Part shown: one piece after another, positions 8,462 to 18,900 of the stretch
Numbering within the stretch: position 1 is the first letter of the stretch
Layout of the letters: every line of letters starts with the position of its first letter
DNA from: Gemmatimonadota bacterium
GTDB lineage: Bacteria > Gemmatimonadota > Gemmatimonadetes > Longimicrobiales > RSA9
DNA length: 37,521 bases
Reading direction: 5' to 3'
Assembly: GCA_007126035.1 (NCBI GenBank)
Contig: SLCC01000197.1
Span: forward strand, 1-37,521
Program-made: the position numbers and the translations under genes
The notes under the pieces: generated by a model
What the model was told of the DNA's origin: nothing
Database searches by the model: none
Seen by the model: the letters and a program-made list of their open reading frames with translations, nothing else

Positions 8462-8706
8462 AGTTTCACCCGGGCCGGCGCCAGCAGAGGGGGTGGCCGG
8501 CGGCCGTGCCGCCGTCACCCGGAACGATCCACTATTGCCCGAGGGCCCGGTCACAGGCAAGGCCTGCGGCCTGGAGACGAGCCGCTTCTGGTTCTGGACA
8601 GGGAGGCAGTTTCGATCCTAATGTTGGAGGCAGGCCGGGTCTCGTGCGGCGCTGACAAGACTCGACTGAACCGTCCCCTCGATCCCCAGCATCAGGAGGA
8701 GCCGTC

Positions 8707-9213
8707 ATGGATCGCTCCCGCGCCCGTACCCTGGTCGTCCTGCCTGCCGTCCTGGTCGCAGCCCTGGCCGCCGGCTGCGACGACGATTCCGTGACCGGCC
8801 TGACGCTGCGCGACCTGGCCGGGGACTGGGCGGCGTCCGCCTTCACCTTCACGTCCGTGGCCGATCCCTCCCACCAGATCGACCTGATCGCGAACCTGGG
8901 CGGCTCCATGACGCTGATCATGCAGAACAACGGGTCGTTCACGGGAACCGTCTTCCTCCCGGACGTCACCCCGATTCCGCTACCCATCGGCGGGACGGTT
9001 GCGCTGGACGCCGCGGCGGGTACCATGGCCGTGAGCTTCGACCAGCAAACGCTGGGCTACGGGCTGTTCGACGATTTCGTGGCGGAATTCACCCTGGACG
9101 AAACCCGCCGTATCCTCACCTGGAGCTTCGGCCCCACACCGTTCGACTTCCCCCAGAACCCGGAAGTCGGAGAGGAGGCGGCCATGGCGCTCGTGGTCCT
9201 GACCCGCAGCTGA
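8707..9213 (+). CDS. Small lipoprotein of unknown function
   Basis: A 168-residue protein with a lipoprotein signal: basic start MDRSRAR, hydrophobic stretch, then the lipobox LAAGC with Cys near residue 24 and Asp residues directly after it. The mature part has alternating strands (DLAGDWAASAFTFTS, GSFTGTVFLP, GTMAVSFD, TRRILTWSF), suggesting a small lipocalin-like or META-like beta-barrel, but no family is certain. AGGAGGAG at 8695-8702, a few bases before the ATG, fixes the start. It is 21 bases upstream of addB on the same strand, so the two may be co-transcribed although their roles look unrelated. Confidence 0.8.
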   Translation: MDRSRARTLVVLPAVLVAALAAGCDDDSVTGLTLRDLAGDWAASAFTFTSVADPSHQIDLIANLGGSMTLIMQNNGSFTGTVFLPDVTPIPLPIGGTVALDAAAGTMAVSFDQQTLGYGLFDDFVAEFTLDETRRILTWSFGPTPFDFPQNPEVGEEAAMALVVLTRS

Positions 9214-9234
9214 GCGGCTGCTAGATTGTAGACC

Positions 9235-12200
9235 ATGCCGCCTGAAGCCCTGCCCTCACTCGTCGCCGAGCTCCGCCGAATCACGGAGGCACACCCCTAC
9301 GACCGGAAGCTGCTGCTGTGCGCTTCGCCGGCGGAGGGCCGCGAGCTCCTGCGGGCGCTCGCGCTGCAAGGGTGCGCCTGGGTCGGCTGGGAGTCATGGT
9401 CGCTCCGCCAGCTCGCTCACCAGGTGGTGGGTCTCCAGCTCGCGGCCGAGGGACTCGGCACCGCCGACGGATTCGACGTGATGGCCGCCGTGGACGAGGC
9501 CATCGACGCGGCGGACTCTGCCAGCGAGACGGAGTTGTTCGAGGGGGGCGTCCCCGGCTCGTACCGTGACCCGATCCGGCGAACGGTCGAGGCGCTGCGG
9601 CTGGCCGGCCTGGGAGCCGAGGCCATGGCCGCCGCGGCGGGCCGCGATGCGAAGCTGCGGCTTCTGGCCACAGTGCTTTCGCGGTATGAGGATACCCTGA
9701 TCGCTCGCAACCTCCTGGACGGGCCGGGGCTCATGGCCCGGGCGGCTGCCGCGCTGGAGTCGGGACCCGACGACAGCGGCGTAAGCGCCGGCACCGACGG
9801 GTTGCCGGCTGCCCTGCTCTTCCTCCTCCCCGGGCTGACGCTCCGGGGCGTGGAGGGCCGGCTGCTCCGGTCCCTGCTGGACCGGGGCGCCCGGGTGCTG
9901 GCCACCGATCCGGTGGCGGGCCTGCAAGCGCCGGCCAGCCTGCTCTGGGCGGCGTCGCCAGAGACGGCGGGGCCGCTCTCGGTGCTGCACGACCCGGAGC
10001 CCGCTGTTCCCGAGCGCGGGCCCCACGCCGGGTGTGCGGGAGACGGGAGCCCCGGCCCCCCCGTCGCCCTGTTCGCCGCGGCCACCCCAACCGACGAGCT
10101 GAAGGAGGTGCTCCGCCGCGTCGTGGCAGCCGGCGCCCCGTGCGACGAGGTGGAGATCGTGGCGACGGACCCTACTACCTATGGCATGGCTCTGGACGGC
10201 CTGGCCCGCAGGCTGGGGATCCCCGTCACCTATTCCGAAGGGCTGCCCCTGAGCCGGACCCGTGCGGGGCGCGCCGCCGACGCGTACTTCCGCTGGGTCT
10301 CTGACGGATTCTCCGTGGACCCCATCCGCCAGCTCCTGGAGTCCGGGGACCTGGCGGCGTCCGACACAGGGCCCTCGGCGGCGGCACTGGCCCGGCGGCT
10401 CCGACGCCTGCACATCGGGTGGGGCCACGACCGCTACCTGGCCACACTGGACCGGGTCCTGGCCGCCGCCGAGCAGGAGCCCAGAGCGACCGGTGACGAC
10501 GACGAGCGGCTGGAGGCCGCCCGGGAGCGGGAGAGGACGGAGCTGGTGGCGTTGCGGGGGCTGCTGGCGCCAATCCTGGCGGCGACGCCGCGGCCTGAAC
10601 ACCGCCGGGCGGACTGGCGCGACCGGACGTCGCCGGCCGCGTTGGCGGAGGGTCTGCTGGCCCTCCTGGAGCGAGTGCCCGGGGGCGACGAGGTGGAGAA
10701 CACCGCCCGGACCGTATTGGTCCATCGCCTAGAGCGGGCCCGGGCCACCCTCACGCGGGACACCGGTTGGACGGCAGCCACGGCCGTGCTCCGGTCACGA
10801 CTCGAGACCAGGATCTCCGCCACCGCCGCCGCCGGCCGGCTGGCGCCATGGACCTCCACGGGCGGGCACCTCCACCTGAGCGGCATCGCCAGGGGCGGGC
10901 TGGCAGCGCGTCCGCACACCTTCGTGGTGGGGCTGTCCGCGGGTGCGGTGGGCGCCGGGCTGGTGGACCCGCTCCTGACCGATCCGGATCGGGTCCGACT
11001 GAACGGGCTGAACCGGAACGCTGCCACCGGGCCCGGTGCCCCGGTCCTGCTGCCCGGGACCGCCGACCGGATCCACGAGGCGAAGCACGCCCTGGCCGCC
11101 ATGCTGGCACGGCTGAGGGGGCGGATCACCCTGTCATACGCCGCCTGGGACATGAGCGAGGGCCGCACCATCGGCCCCGCGCCCGAGCTGCTCCAGTCCC
11201 TGCGCCTCCTGGAGGGTGACCGGGCCCTGACGTACGAGGACCTGCGGAAGCGGCTGGGACGGTTGGCCTGCGCCGTACCCGACCCGGCGAAGACGGGCGC
11301 CGGCTTGCTGGACGGCGCCGACGTCTGGCTCACCGCCCTGGCCATGCCGGACGGCCGGCTCAGGGACGGCAGCGACACCGTACGGTCAGCCCACCCCGGC
11401 CTGGATCGGGGCCTGCAGGCCCAGGAAGCCCGCACGGGCGCCTGCGTGACGGTGTACCACGGGCTCGTGCGCCCTGAGCCCGGTTTGGACCCGCGGGCCG
11501 CGGGGGAGGTGGTCTCCGCCTCCAGGCTCGAGAGCCTGGGCTCGTGCCCGCTCCGGTACTTCTACCGCTACGTGCTGGGAATCCGTCCGGTAAGGGACCC
11601 GTCCTACGACCCGGAGCGGTGGCTGGACGCCCTGGAGCGCGGCTCGCTGCTTCACGACGTCTATGAGCTGACGCTGGAGCACCAACCCCCCGGCGTGGCA
11701 TACGATGATGGCGCCTTCCTGGACCACGCACTGGCCGTTCTGGACGAGCAGGTACGCCGGATGCTCCAGCGACTGCCTGCCCCGAACACGGCGGTCTTCC
11801 GGTCCGAGCGAGACGCCCTGGAAGCAGACGTCCGCTCCTTCGTGGCCATGGTCCGGGACCAGCGGCCGAATGTGTTGCGGACCGAGCTGGCCTTCGGCCC
11901 CGACCGGTACGCCGAGGGCGAGGTCCAGGTGGAGGTCGGCGAGCGGCCGCTCCGGCTCCGGGGTCGTGTGGACCGACTGGATGCACTGGAGGCGGGCGGG
12001 CTCAGGATCGTGGACTACAAGACCGGACAGGCCAGGGCCTATCACGCCGACTTCCCCTTCCATGGCGGACGACGACTCCAGCACCTTCTCTATTCGCTCG
12101 CCGTGGAGCGACTGCGCCCCGGCGAACGGGTCGAAGCCGCCGAGTATCATTTCCCATCGGTCCGCGGAGAGAACCAGATCGCCGGCTACGCCCGGGCCGC

Positions 12201-12444
12201 CCTGGCCGCTGGCGAAGACGTCGTGGACACTCTCCTGGGAATCGCCCGGCAGGGCCGGTTCCTGGCCACCACGGAGCCCAACGACTGCGCGTTCTGCGAC
12301 TTCCACGCCCCCTGTCGCGTGACGGTCGGTGACTGGAACAACGCCTGCTCGCCCCGGGCGGTGTGGGCCAAGGCCAACGCCGAAGGGCTGGACGAGTTCC
12401 GCCCACTGGTCAGGCTGCGGGCGGAGTACGGAGCAGGATCATGA
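9235..12444 (+). CDS. addB: AddB-like subunit: inactive helicase fold plus iron-sulfur nuclease
   Basis: A 1069-residue partner of the downstream AddA. AddAB unwinds and resects double-strand breaks ahead of RecA loading. The N-terminal half has the spacing of an SF1 helicase but no intact Walker A, as in AddB, where this part scans for Chi-like sites. The C-terminal RecB-family PD-(D/E)XK nuclease has DYKTG with Asp927 and Lys929, preceded by the GRVDRLD strand. Four cysteines, Cys771 plus Cys1018, Cys1021 and Cys1027, reproduce the C...CxxCx5C iron-sulfur staple of Bacillus AddB. No clear ribosome site precedes the ATG. Its stop overlaps the addA start (ATGA), indicating translational coupling. 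Confidence 0.88.
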   Translation: MPPEALPSLVAELRRITEAHPYDRKLLLCASPAEGRELLRALALQGCAWVGWESWSLRQLAHQVVGLQLAAEGLGTADGFDVMAAVDEAIDAADSASETELFEGGVPGSYRDPIRRTVEALRLAGLGAEAMAAAAGRDAKLRLLATVLSRYEDTLIARNLLDGPGLMARAAAALESGPDDSGVSAGTDGLPAALLFLLPGLTLRGVEGRLLRSLLDRGARVLATDPVAGLQAPASLLWAASPETAGPLSVLHDPEPAVPERGPHAGCAGDGSPGPPVALFAAATPTDELKEVLRRVVAAGAPCDEVEIVATDPTTYGMALDGLARRLGIPVTYSEGLPLSRTRAGRAADAYFRWVSDGFSVDPIRQLLESGDLAASDTGPSAAALARRLRRLHIGWGHDRYLATLDRVLAAAEQEPRATGDDDERLEAARERERTELVALRGLLAPILAATPRPEHRRADWRDRTSPAALAEGLLALLERVPGGDEVENTARTVLVHRLERARATLTRDTGWTAATAVLRSRLETRISATAAAGRLAPWTSTGGHLHLSGIARGGLAARPHTFVVGLSAGAVGAGLVDPLLTDPDRVRLNGLNRNAATGPGAPVLLPGTADRIHEAKHALAAMLARLRGRITLSYAAWDMSEGRTIGPAPELLQSLRLLEGDRALTYEDLRKRLGRLACAVPDPAKTGAGLLDGADVWLTALAMPDGRLRDGSDTVRSAHPGLDRGLQAQEARTGACVTVYHGLVRPEPGLDPRAAGEVVSASRLESLGSCPLRYFYRYVLGIRPVRDPSYDPERWLDALERGSLLHDVYELTLEHQPPGVAYDDGAFLDHALAVLDEQVRRMLQRLPAPNTAVFRSERDALEADVRSFVAMVRDQRPNVLRTELAFGPDRYAEGEVQVEVGERPLRLRGRVDRLDALEAGGLRIVDYKTGQARAYHADFPFHGGRRLQHLLYSLAVERLRPGERVEAAEYHFPSVRGENQIAGYARAALAAGEDVVDTLLGIARQGRFLATTEPNDCAFCDFHAPCRVTVGDWNNACSPRAVWAKANAEGLDEFRPLVRLRAEYGAGS

Positions 12445-15400
12445 GCCAGCAGAGCTTCGACTTCGGCCATCCTGACACCGACTCGCCGCCATCGCCGGAA
12501 CACGCGCCGGGAGAGGGAGCGGTGGCGTCGCCGGCAGCTGACGTTAACGGCGAGAGGACGGCATCGACGGTCGACTGGACGCCGCCGGACCAGGCGCAAC
12601 GGTACCGGATCCTCTCCGAGCTGGACGCGAACCTGCTGGTCGAGGCCGGGGCCGGCTCGGGCAAGACTACCAGCATGGTCGGCCGGATGGTGGAGCTGGT
12701 CCGGGCGGGCCGCGACGTTGACCGGATAGCCGCGGTCACCTTCACCCGCAAGGCGGCCGCCGAGCTGCGCGAGCGGTTCCAGGTGGCACTGGAATCGGCG
12801 TACCGGACCGCTGCCGAAGGAGGTAACGACGTGGAGCGGGCCCGCTTCGGCACCGCCCTGGACGCCGTGGACCGATGCTTCCTGGGAACCATCCACTCCT
12901 TCTGCGCCCGACTGCTGCGGGAGCGGCCACTGGAGGCCGGGATCCCGCCCGACTTCGAGGAGATCTCGGGCCCGGACGAGGACCGGCTCCGTGTGGACAG
13001 CTGGACCCGATTCCTCGAGCGACTGGCGGAGAAGCAACCGTCGCGGCTGGGCCGCGCCCTGGCCAGCCACGCACTACGCCCCGCACAGCTGCAGGGAGCG
13101 TTCAGGGAGATCGCCGACAACCCGGATGTGAGCTTCCCCGCCCCCGTCGCGCCGCCGCTGGACCCGGTACAGGTGGCGGCGGTGAGGCGACGGCTGGACC
13201 TACTCCTCGGCGAGTCGAGAAGACTCCTCCCCGTGCAGGAGCCAACCAGGGGCTGGGACCCGCTCCAGAACAAGCTCAGGCGTCTCCTGTTCCGCCGCCG
13301 TGTGGTGGGCTGGGACCAGGAGCTGGAGTTCATGCAGGCCCTGGAGCAGGCGCTGCAGGGAAAGAACAGCGTCACGCAGAACAGGTGGGGTGAGGACGGC
13401 GCCACGAAGAAGGCGGCGAAGGCGCTGGCGGAGACATGGGACGACTTCTGCGCCGAAGAGGGCCGGGCCCGGTCTCTCCTGGAAACCTGGTGGGCGGTCC
13501 GTTACCGGGTCGCAATCCGCTTCGCACGTGCTGCGGCGGCTTCTTACGCCGTGGATCGGCTGCGACTGGGCAAGCTCACCTTCCAGGACCTCCTGGTCCG
13601 CGCCACCGCCCTGCTTCGCGACCACCCCGCCGCGCGGCGCGAGCTGGGCGAACGCTACCGCTGGCTGCTCGTCGACGAGTTCCAGGACACGGACCCCGTC
13701 CAGGCCGAGATGCTCCTGCTCCTGTCCTCCGACCCGGCCATGGACCCGGGCCGGGACCCGGACCCTTACGGGCGGGAACCGCTGTGGCAGCTCGTAGTGC
13801 CGAGGCCGGGCGCCCTCTTCGTGGTCGGGGACCCGAAGCAGAGCATCTACCGGTTCCGGCGGGCGGACGTCGTCGTCTACAACCGGGTCAAAGCCCGGTT
13901 CCGGGAATTCGGAGACATCCTGCACCTTGTTACCAATTTCCGATCGACACGCCCGATAGAGGTGCTGGTAAACCAGGTGTTCCAGTCCCGGTTCCCGGAG
14001 CGGGAGACGGAGCACCAGGCGGAGTACGCGCCGCTCCGCGTCCGTCCCGACCGCACTTCAGGGAGTGAGGGCATCTACTGCTACAGCTTCGAGCCGCTGG
14101 CCACCGGCGGACCGTTCTCCGGTCGCAGGATCGCCGAAGCCGAGTGCCACCTGCTGGCGTCGTGGGTGCGGCAGAGGATCGACCGGCATGAGCGCAAGCC
14201 GGGCGACTTCATGATCCTGGCATCCCGTAAGAGCGAGCTGGCCACCTATGCCCGTGCCCTGGAGGCCCAGGGTGTCCCCGTCCAGGTAACCGGCGCGGGA
14301 GTGGGCGTCGACGAAGAGTTGAGCGAGCTGATCCTCCTGCTCCGGGCCCTGGCGGACCCCGAGGACCCGATCCTGATCCTGGCGGTCCTGGAGGGCCTGT
14401 TCTTCGGCCTGTCGCACCAGGACCTCCACGACCACGCCCGCGCGGGGGGTCGGTTCACCCTGCTCATGGAGCCTCCGGCAGGCAGCCCCGCCAGCCATGC
14501 CCTCGATACATTGCGCAGGTTCTGGGAAGCGACCCGCCACCTGCCCGCCGATGTGGCCGTGGCCAAGATCGTGGAAGGTCTTGGCATCCTGCCCTGGGCC
14601 GCCGCCGGCGACCTCGGCGCCACGCGAGCGGGGGCCGTGGTCTACGCTCTGGACACTCTCCGGGCAGCAGCCCGGGACGGTTGCGCTTCCCTGCACGAGG
14701 CCATCGAGCTCCTGGAAGCGGCACTGGAGCAGGAGGTGGACGCACCCCTGATTCCCGGCGAGACGAACGCGGTGCGGGTGATGAACCTGCACAAGGCGAA
14801 GGGGCTGGAGGCGCCCGTGGTCGTGCTGGCGTACCCCGCGAGCCTGAACGAGCACGCGCTGCGTCGCCACGTGGCCCGGGACGCCGCGGGAGAGGCGGTG
14901 GGCTGGCTGTCGCTGGTCGACCCGACGCAGGCGGGTAACCGGATCATTGCCCAGCCCGCCGACTGGTCGGACCACGAAGCCGCCGAGGCCCCCTTCCAGG
15001 AGGCCGAAGAGGTCCGGCGGCTGTACGTGGCCGCTACCCGCGCCGCCGAAGAACTGGTGATCGCCCGTTGCGACAGGACCGCGGACGGCTCCTGCTGGTC
15101 CCCGCTCCACGAGGCGCTGGACCGACCGGGGATCGCCATCGAGATCGCCCTCACGGAGGCGCCGCCACCGGAGCGGGAGCGGCTCACCACCACGGTCGGC
15201 GAGATCGAGGCGCAGATCCAGGAGGCGGCGGATGCCAGGCGACGGCTGGGCCGGCCGTCCTATCGAGCATGGTCGGTCACCGCACGAGTCCACGGGCAGG
15301 GACCCGGCGCCGTGGAGCAAGACCCGGAGCTCGAGGTGGCGGAGCTGGGTGTGGACGTCGAACTCCTGTACCTGGCCGGGCCCGGCTTCCGCGCCCCCGC

Positions 15401-15902
15401 CGGGCCGTCTCCCGAGCCCAGGGGGACGGAGTGGGGTAGCGCCGTGCACCGGGCCATGGAAGCGGCTGCCCGGGGCGCCCAGGGCCAGGTCCTCCGGAGA
15501 ATGTGCCGGGCGGCGCTCCGGGAGTTCGAGCGCCCACTTGATGCCCAGACGGGAGAGCCCGTCGAGCTCGCGGAGCTGGTCGGACTGGTCGAAGCCGTAC
15601 GGACCCAGCCCGTATGGGACCGGGTCCGCGGCGCCCGTCGCGTCCTGGTCGAGGCGCCCTTCAGCCTGGCCCTATCGGCAGACCAGGCCCGGCGCGTGGG
15701 CGTGACCGAACCGGCGGAGGTGGAAGTGCTGGAAGGGACCATAGACCTGGCCCTCCAGGATCCCGACGGCCGCTGGACCGTGGTGGACTTCAAGACCGAT
15801 GCGCGCCAGGACCCGGAGCGGGAGCGGGCCTATCGGAGACAGCTGCTGCTGTACGCGCTGGGCGTGGTGGTGCCGGCTACGCGCCCTGCACCAGGCGGGT
15901 GA
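12441..15902 (+). CDS. addA: AddA-like helicase-nuclease (UvrD/RecB type)
   Basis: A 1153-residue SF1A helicase with a C-terminal RecB-family nuclease. Walker A (GAGSGKTT) is at about residues 70-77, followed by motif Ia VTFTRKAAAELRER, motif II LLVDEFQDTDPVQ, motif III VVGDPKQSIYRFR, motif IV NFRSTRP, motif V NLHKAKGLEAPVVVLA and motif VI VRRLYVAATRAAEEL. The nuclease carries GTIDL and VVDFKTD (Asp1116, Lys1118) and a QxxxY motif near residue 1136. All catalytic elements appear intact, so with AddB it should form a dual-nuclease AddAB complex. The ATG at 12441 overlaps the addB stop. Its last 26 bases overlap the convergent SbcC-like gene; only about 14 residues follow the final motif. Confidence 0.93.
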   Translation: MSQQSFDFGHPDTDSPPSPEHAPGEGAVASPAADVNGERTASTVDWTPPDQAQRYRILSELDANLLVEAGAGSGKTTSMVGRMVELVRAGRDVDRIAAVTFTRKAAAELRERFQVALESAYRTAAEGGNDVERARFGTALDAVDRCFLGTIHSFCARLLRERPLEAGIPPDFEEISGPDEDRLRVDSWTRFLERLAEKQPSRLGRALASHALRPAQLQGAFREIADNPDVSFPAPVAPPLDPVQVAAVRRRLDLLLGESRRLLPVQEPTRGWDPLQNKLRRLLFRRRVVGWDQELEFMQALEQALQGKNSVTQNRWGEDGATKKAAKALAETWDDFCAEEGRARSLLETWWAVRYRVAIRFARAAAASYAVDRLRLGKLTFQDLLVRATALLRDHPAARRELGERYRWLLVDEFQDTDPVQAEMLLLLSSDPAMDPGRDPDPYGREPLWQLVVPRPGALFVVGDPKQSIYRFRRADVVVYNRVKARFREFGDILHLVTNFRSTRPIEVLVNQVFQSRFPERETEHQAEYAPLRVRPDRTSGSEGIYCYSFEPLATGGPFSGRRIAEAECHLLASWVRQRIDRHERKPGDFMILASRKSELATYARALEAQGVPVQVTGAGVGVDEELSELILLLRALADPEDPILILAVLEGLFFGLSHQDLHDHARAGGRFTLLMEPPAGSPASHALDTLRRFWEATRHLPADVAVAKIVEGLGILPWAAAGDLGATRAGAVVYALDTLRAAARDGCASLHEAIELLEAALEQEVDAPLIPGETNAVRVMNLHKAKGLEAPVVVLAYPASLNEHALRRHVARDAAGEAVGWLSLVDPTQAGNRIIAQPADWSDHEAAEAPFQEAEEVRRLYVAATRAAEELVIARCDRTADGSCWSPLHEALDRPGIAIEIALTEAPPPERERLTTTVGEIEAQIQEAADARRRLGRPSYRAWSVTARVHGQGPGAVEQDPELEVAELGVDVELLYLAGPGFRAPAGPSPEPRGTEWGSAVHRAMEAAARGAQGQVLRRMCRAALREFERPLDAQTGEPVELAELVGLVEAVRTQPVWDRVRGARRVLVEAPFSLALSADQARRVGVTEPAEVEVLEGTIDLALQDPDGRWTVVDFKTDARQDPERERAYRRQLLLYALGVVVPATRPAPGG

Positions 15903-18900
15903 TCAGCAGGTCCACGTCCAACCCCGGGTCTGCACCGGTCTCCGCCAGGAGCCTGATCCGGATGTGTGCCTGCGTCAGCGGCTCCTCCTCACTCAGGTAG
16001 CCATGGGCCTGGAGGAAGGTCCGGAGCTCTTCGGTCTTGCCTGCCTGGAACCTTGGCACGCGGCGCTGGACAAGCGCGTCCATCAATGCCTCCGCTTGCC
16101 CTTCCAACTCGTGGCAGAGGGCGGCGACCTGGTCGATGAAATTGTCACTGACGGCGCCGGACTCGGCGAGCACAGACCGGTCCACGGGCCGGCCGCGGCC
16201 CTGGCGCCAGAGCTGGCGGAACCGGTCGCAGATGCGCGCGGCGAGGCGGGCCTGCTCCAGGGCGTCACGGGCCACGCCTGGCAGTACACAGTTCCCGGCC
16301 ATCTCGAGCAGGTGCTCCAGTTGGCCCCAACTGGTCACTCCCATGGCCAGCAGCTGATGGAGCGCGTCGACGTCGTCCACCAGGTACCAGAGGTGGAGCC
16401 CGCCCACGCCGTCGGCCCAGGGATCGAATGGCGGCACGTTCAGGGCGCGGCCGTAGGCGGGATGGTCGAGGGCGGCGGATTCCGGGAGTTGGTCTCCAGG
16501 GGTGGGGTCCCAATCGATATCGGCCAGGGCGCCGCCGGCGCCCGGGTGCGTTATTCTGCGGACGCACCAGTCGACGCGTTCAGCGTCCGGGTCCTGGTCC
16601 TGGCCCTCGAGCCGGGTCCGCCATTTGACCAACTCGTCCGCCTGTGCGGTGAAGTAGAAGATCTGGCGTCCGTCCCTGGCGACGGCTATGGCAGCGTCGA
16701 TTATGGCGGCGGCCCGATCGTCGTCGCAGTTGGCCAGGACCTCGTCCAGTAGGAGGGGCAGCGACGCGCCGGCCTCCTGGGTCTCCACGAAGGCCAGGCG
16801 TACCGCCAGCAGGAGCTGGAGCCGGGTCCCCGAGGACAGCTCTTCCAGGCCATGTCCGCGTTGGGTGGTGGTGTCGTAGGCCCGGAACGCGGCGTCATCG
16901 CCCTGCTGCATGTCGAGACGATAGCGACCGCGGGTGATGAGCCTGAACAGCTCACGAGCCCGGTGGAAGACGCGGGGGCGATTCCTGTCCCGGTCGTGTT
17001 CGGCGAGCCAACCGACCAGCGCCGCGCCGATCTCCGCTTCCACGTCCCGGTCTCGTCGCTCGGCCAGGTCGGCGGTGGCTTCGGTCACCGCCGCCAGCGC
17101 TTCCTCGACGTCGTGCTTCCGCCGTGCGACACTGATCCTCGCCTCGATCCCGGCGATCACCGACTCCAGCTGCCGGACGGACTCGGCCGCTTCACGCGCC
17201 CGCTCCACCGCCCGCTCCAGATCGGCGACCGTCACTCCATGCCGGTCTCTCTCCTGGCCGTCACGATGGCCAGCTTCTGTGATCGCGTCCGTGATCGCGT
17301 CTGTGACCGCGTCGAAGGTCGAGGCAGGCTCCCGCCCGGAAGTCGTCTGTGCTTCCACTGCTGCCGCGGCTGCGGCCTCCTGCCGTTCCGCTTGTTCCAG
17401 GTCGGTACGGGCGCGCTGGACCTCCTCGAGCTGGCCGGCCCAGTTGCGGAGGATCGGCTCCTCAGCGGGCGTCAGCTCCAGGGCCCGGAAGAGAGAGATT
17501 CTCCGCTGTTCCAGTGACTGGATCTCGTCTCGCGCGCGATGTCCCTGGAGGCGCGCTGCCTGGAGCTCGCCGGTGGCGGACTGGTGTCGGTCGCGTCGCT
17601 CCCTGAGATCACGGAGCGCCCCGGCTACCGTCTCCCCGTCGGTGGGTTGGTGCCCGTATGGGGCCAGGCTACCGGCGGCGGCGCTGATGGCGACGGCCTT
17701 TCGGTCCATCAGGTCCTGGAGGAGCGCCTCGGCGGCAGCCTCCTCCAGCCGGGCCTCGTTCCAGAGCCGGAGTAGAGTGGCCATGGCGTGGAGGGGCAGC
17801 GGCTCGGGCGCCGGCTCCAGGCCCAGCGAGCTTGCCAGTTCGGCGCGCTCCGTTTCCAGCTCCGCGTCCTCGATCGCCACCTGCCGCAGCTCGTCCTGTA
17901 GCCGGATCGCCTCCCTCTTCTGCTCGGCCGCCAAGGTCTCACCGGCGACGAGGCGCTCGAGCGTGTCCAGGAGGAACTCTACGCCCTCGGTGGTCCATGC
18001 ATCTGGCTCGTGACCCAGGCGCCGGGCCTCCCGCTGGAGGTCGCCACGGGGATCGATCTCCTGTGCGGGCCGGGACAGGAACAGGGCAGCCGCCAGCAGG
18101 ACCAGGATCACGCCGGCCCCCGCCGACCATACCGGCCCGACCAGGGCGCCGGCCACGATGAGTGCCAGGCCCGCCAGCCCCAGACCGGCAACAACTCCGT
18201 TTACGAGGCGCCACAGGCGACGCACCGCTCCCCGGTCACCACCTCCCGCCCGCAACCACCGGCGAAGGAGCGGGATCACCTCGGCTGCACGGCTCACCGT
18301 TGCGGCGTCATCAGTCGTGAGGGCACGGATCCGCGACTCCAGCGCCTGGCGCCGCTCCCGCAGCGAGCCCGCCACCTGGGCGAACCGGTCCAGCCGCTGG
18401 ACGTCTGCGACGGACGGATCCGGCATGGGCTGGGTGGTCGGGCCAACGCCCAGGGCTGCACCAGCCTGTTCACGGCGACCACGGGCCCTTCCCAACGAAT
18501 TCCGGGCACGGGCAATCTCGTCGTCCAGCTGCCGGATCGCTTCGAGCCTCTCCTCCAGCTCGCCCAGAAGCGATATCGGGACCCCGCTGTCGCCCAGGCC
18601 CACCTCCTCGAGGATGGCAGCGGCACGGGCCACATCAGCATCAGCCTCGGCCACCAGGCGGTCCAGCCGCTCCCTGTCAGCGGACCACTCGTCGAGGCGC
18701 TCCAACTCGTTTCCTCGCAACCGCCAGACTCCGGGCGGGAAAGCGGCCACGGCCCGCTCCGCGTCGGCCAGTCGCTCCCTGGCCCGGGCCAGGTCCAGGG
18801 CCGAATTCAGCAATTGGAGCCTGCCCGCCTCCACCTCCAGCGTGGCCAGGTCGTGCCGGAGTCGCTCGAGCCGGACCTGGTCCTCCCTGAGCTCCGCCTC

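Noticed and set aside
6920-8794. 624-codon plus-strand frame
   Set aside because: Antisense shadow of the TonB-dependent receptor, whose domains and C-terminal Phe are clear.
9394-10725. 443-codon minus-strand frame
   Set aside because: Antisense to addB; composition typical of high-GC shadow frames, no recognisable domain.
12441-12464. Possible beta-clamp-binding motif (QQSFDF) at the AddA N-terminus
   Set aside because: The match to the clamp consensus is incomplete (no Leu at the key position), so it is not reported as a feature.
14058-15449. 463-codon minus-strand frame
   Set aside because: Antisense to the helicase motifs of addA; no protein-like pattern.
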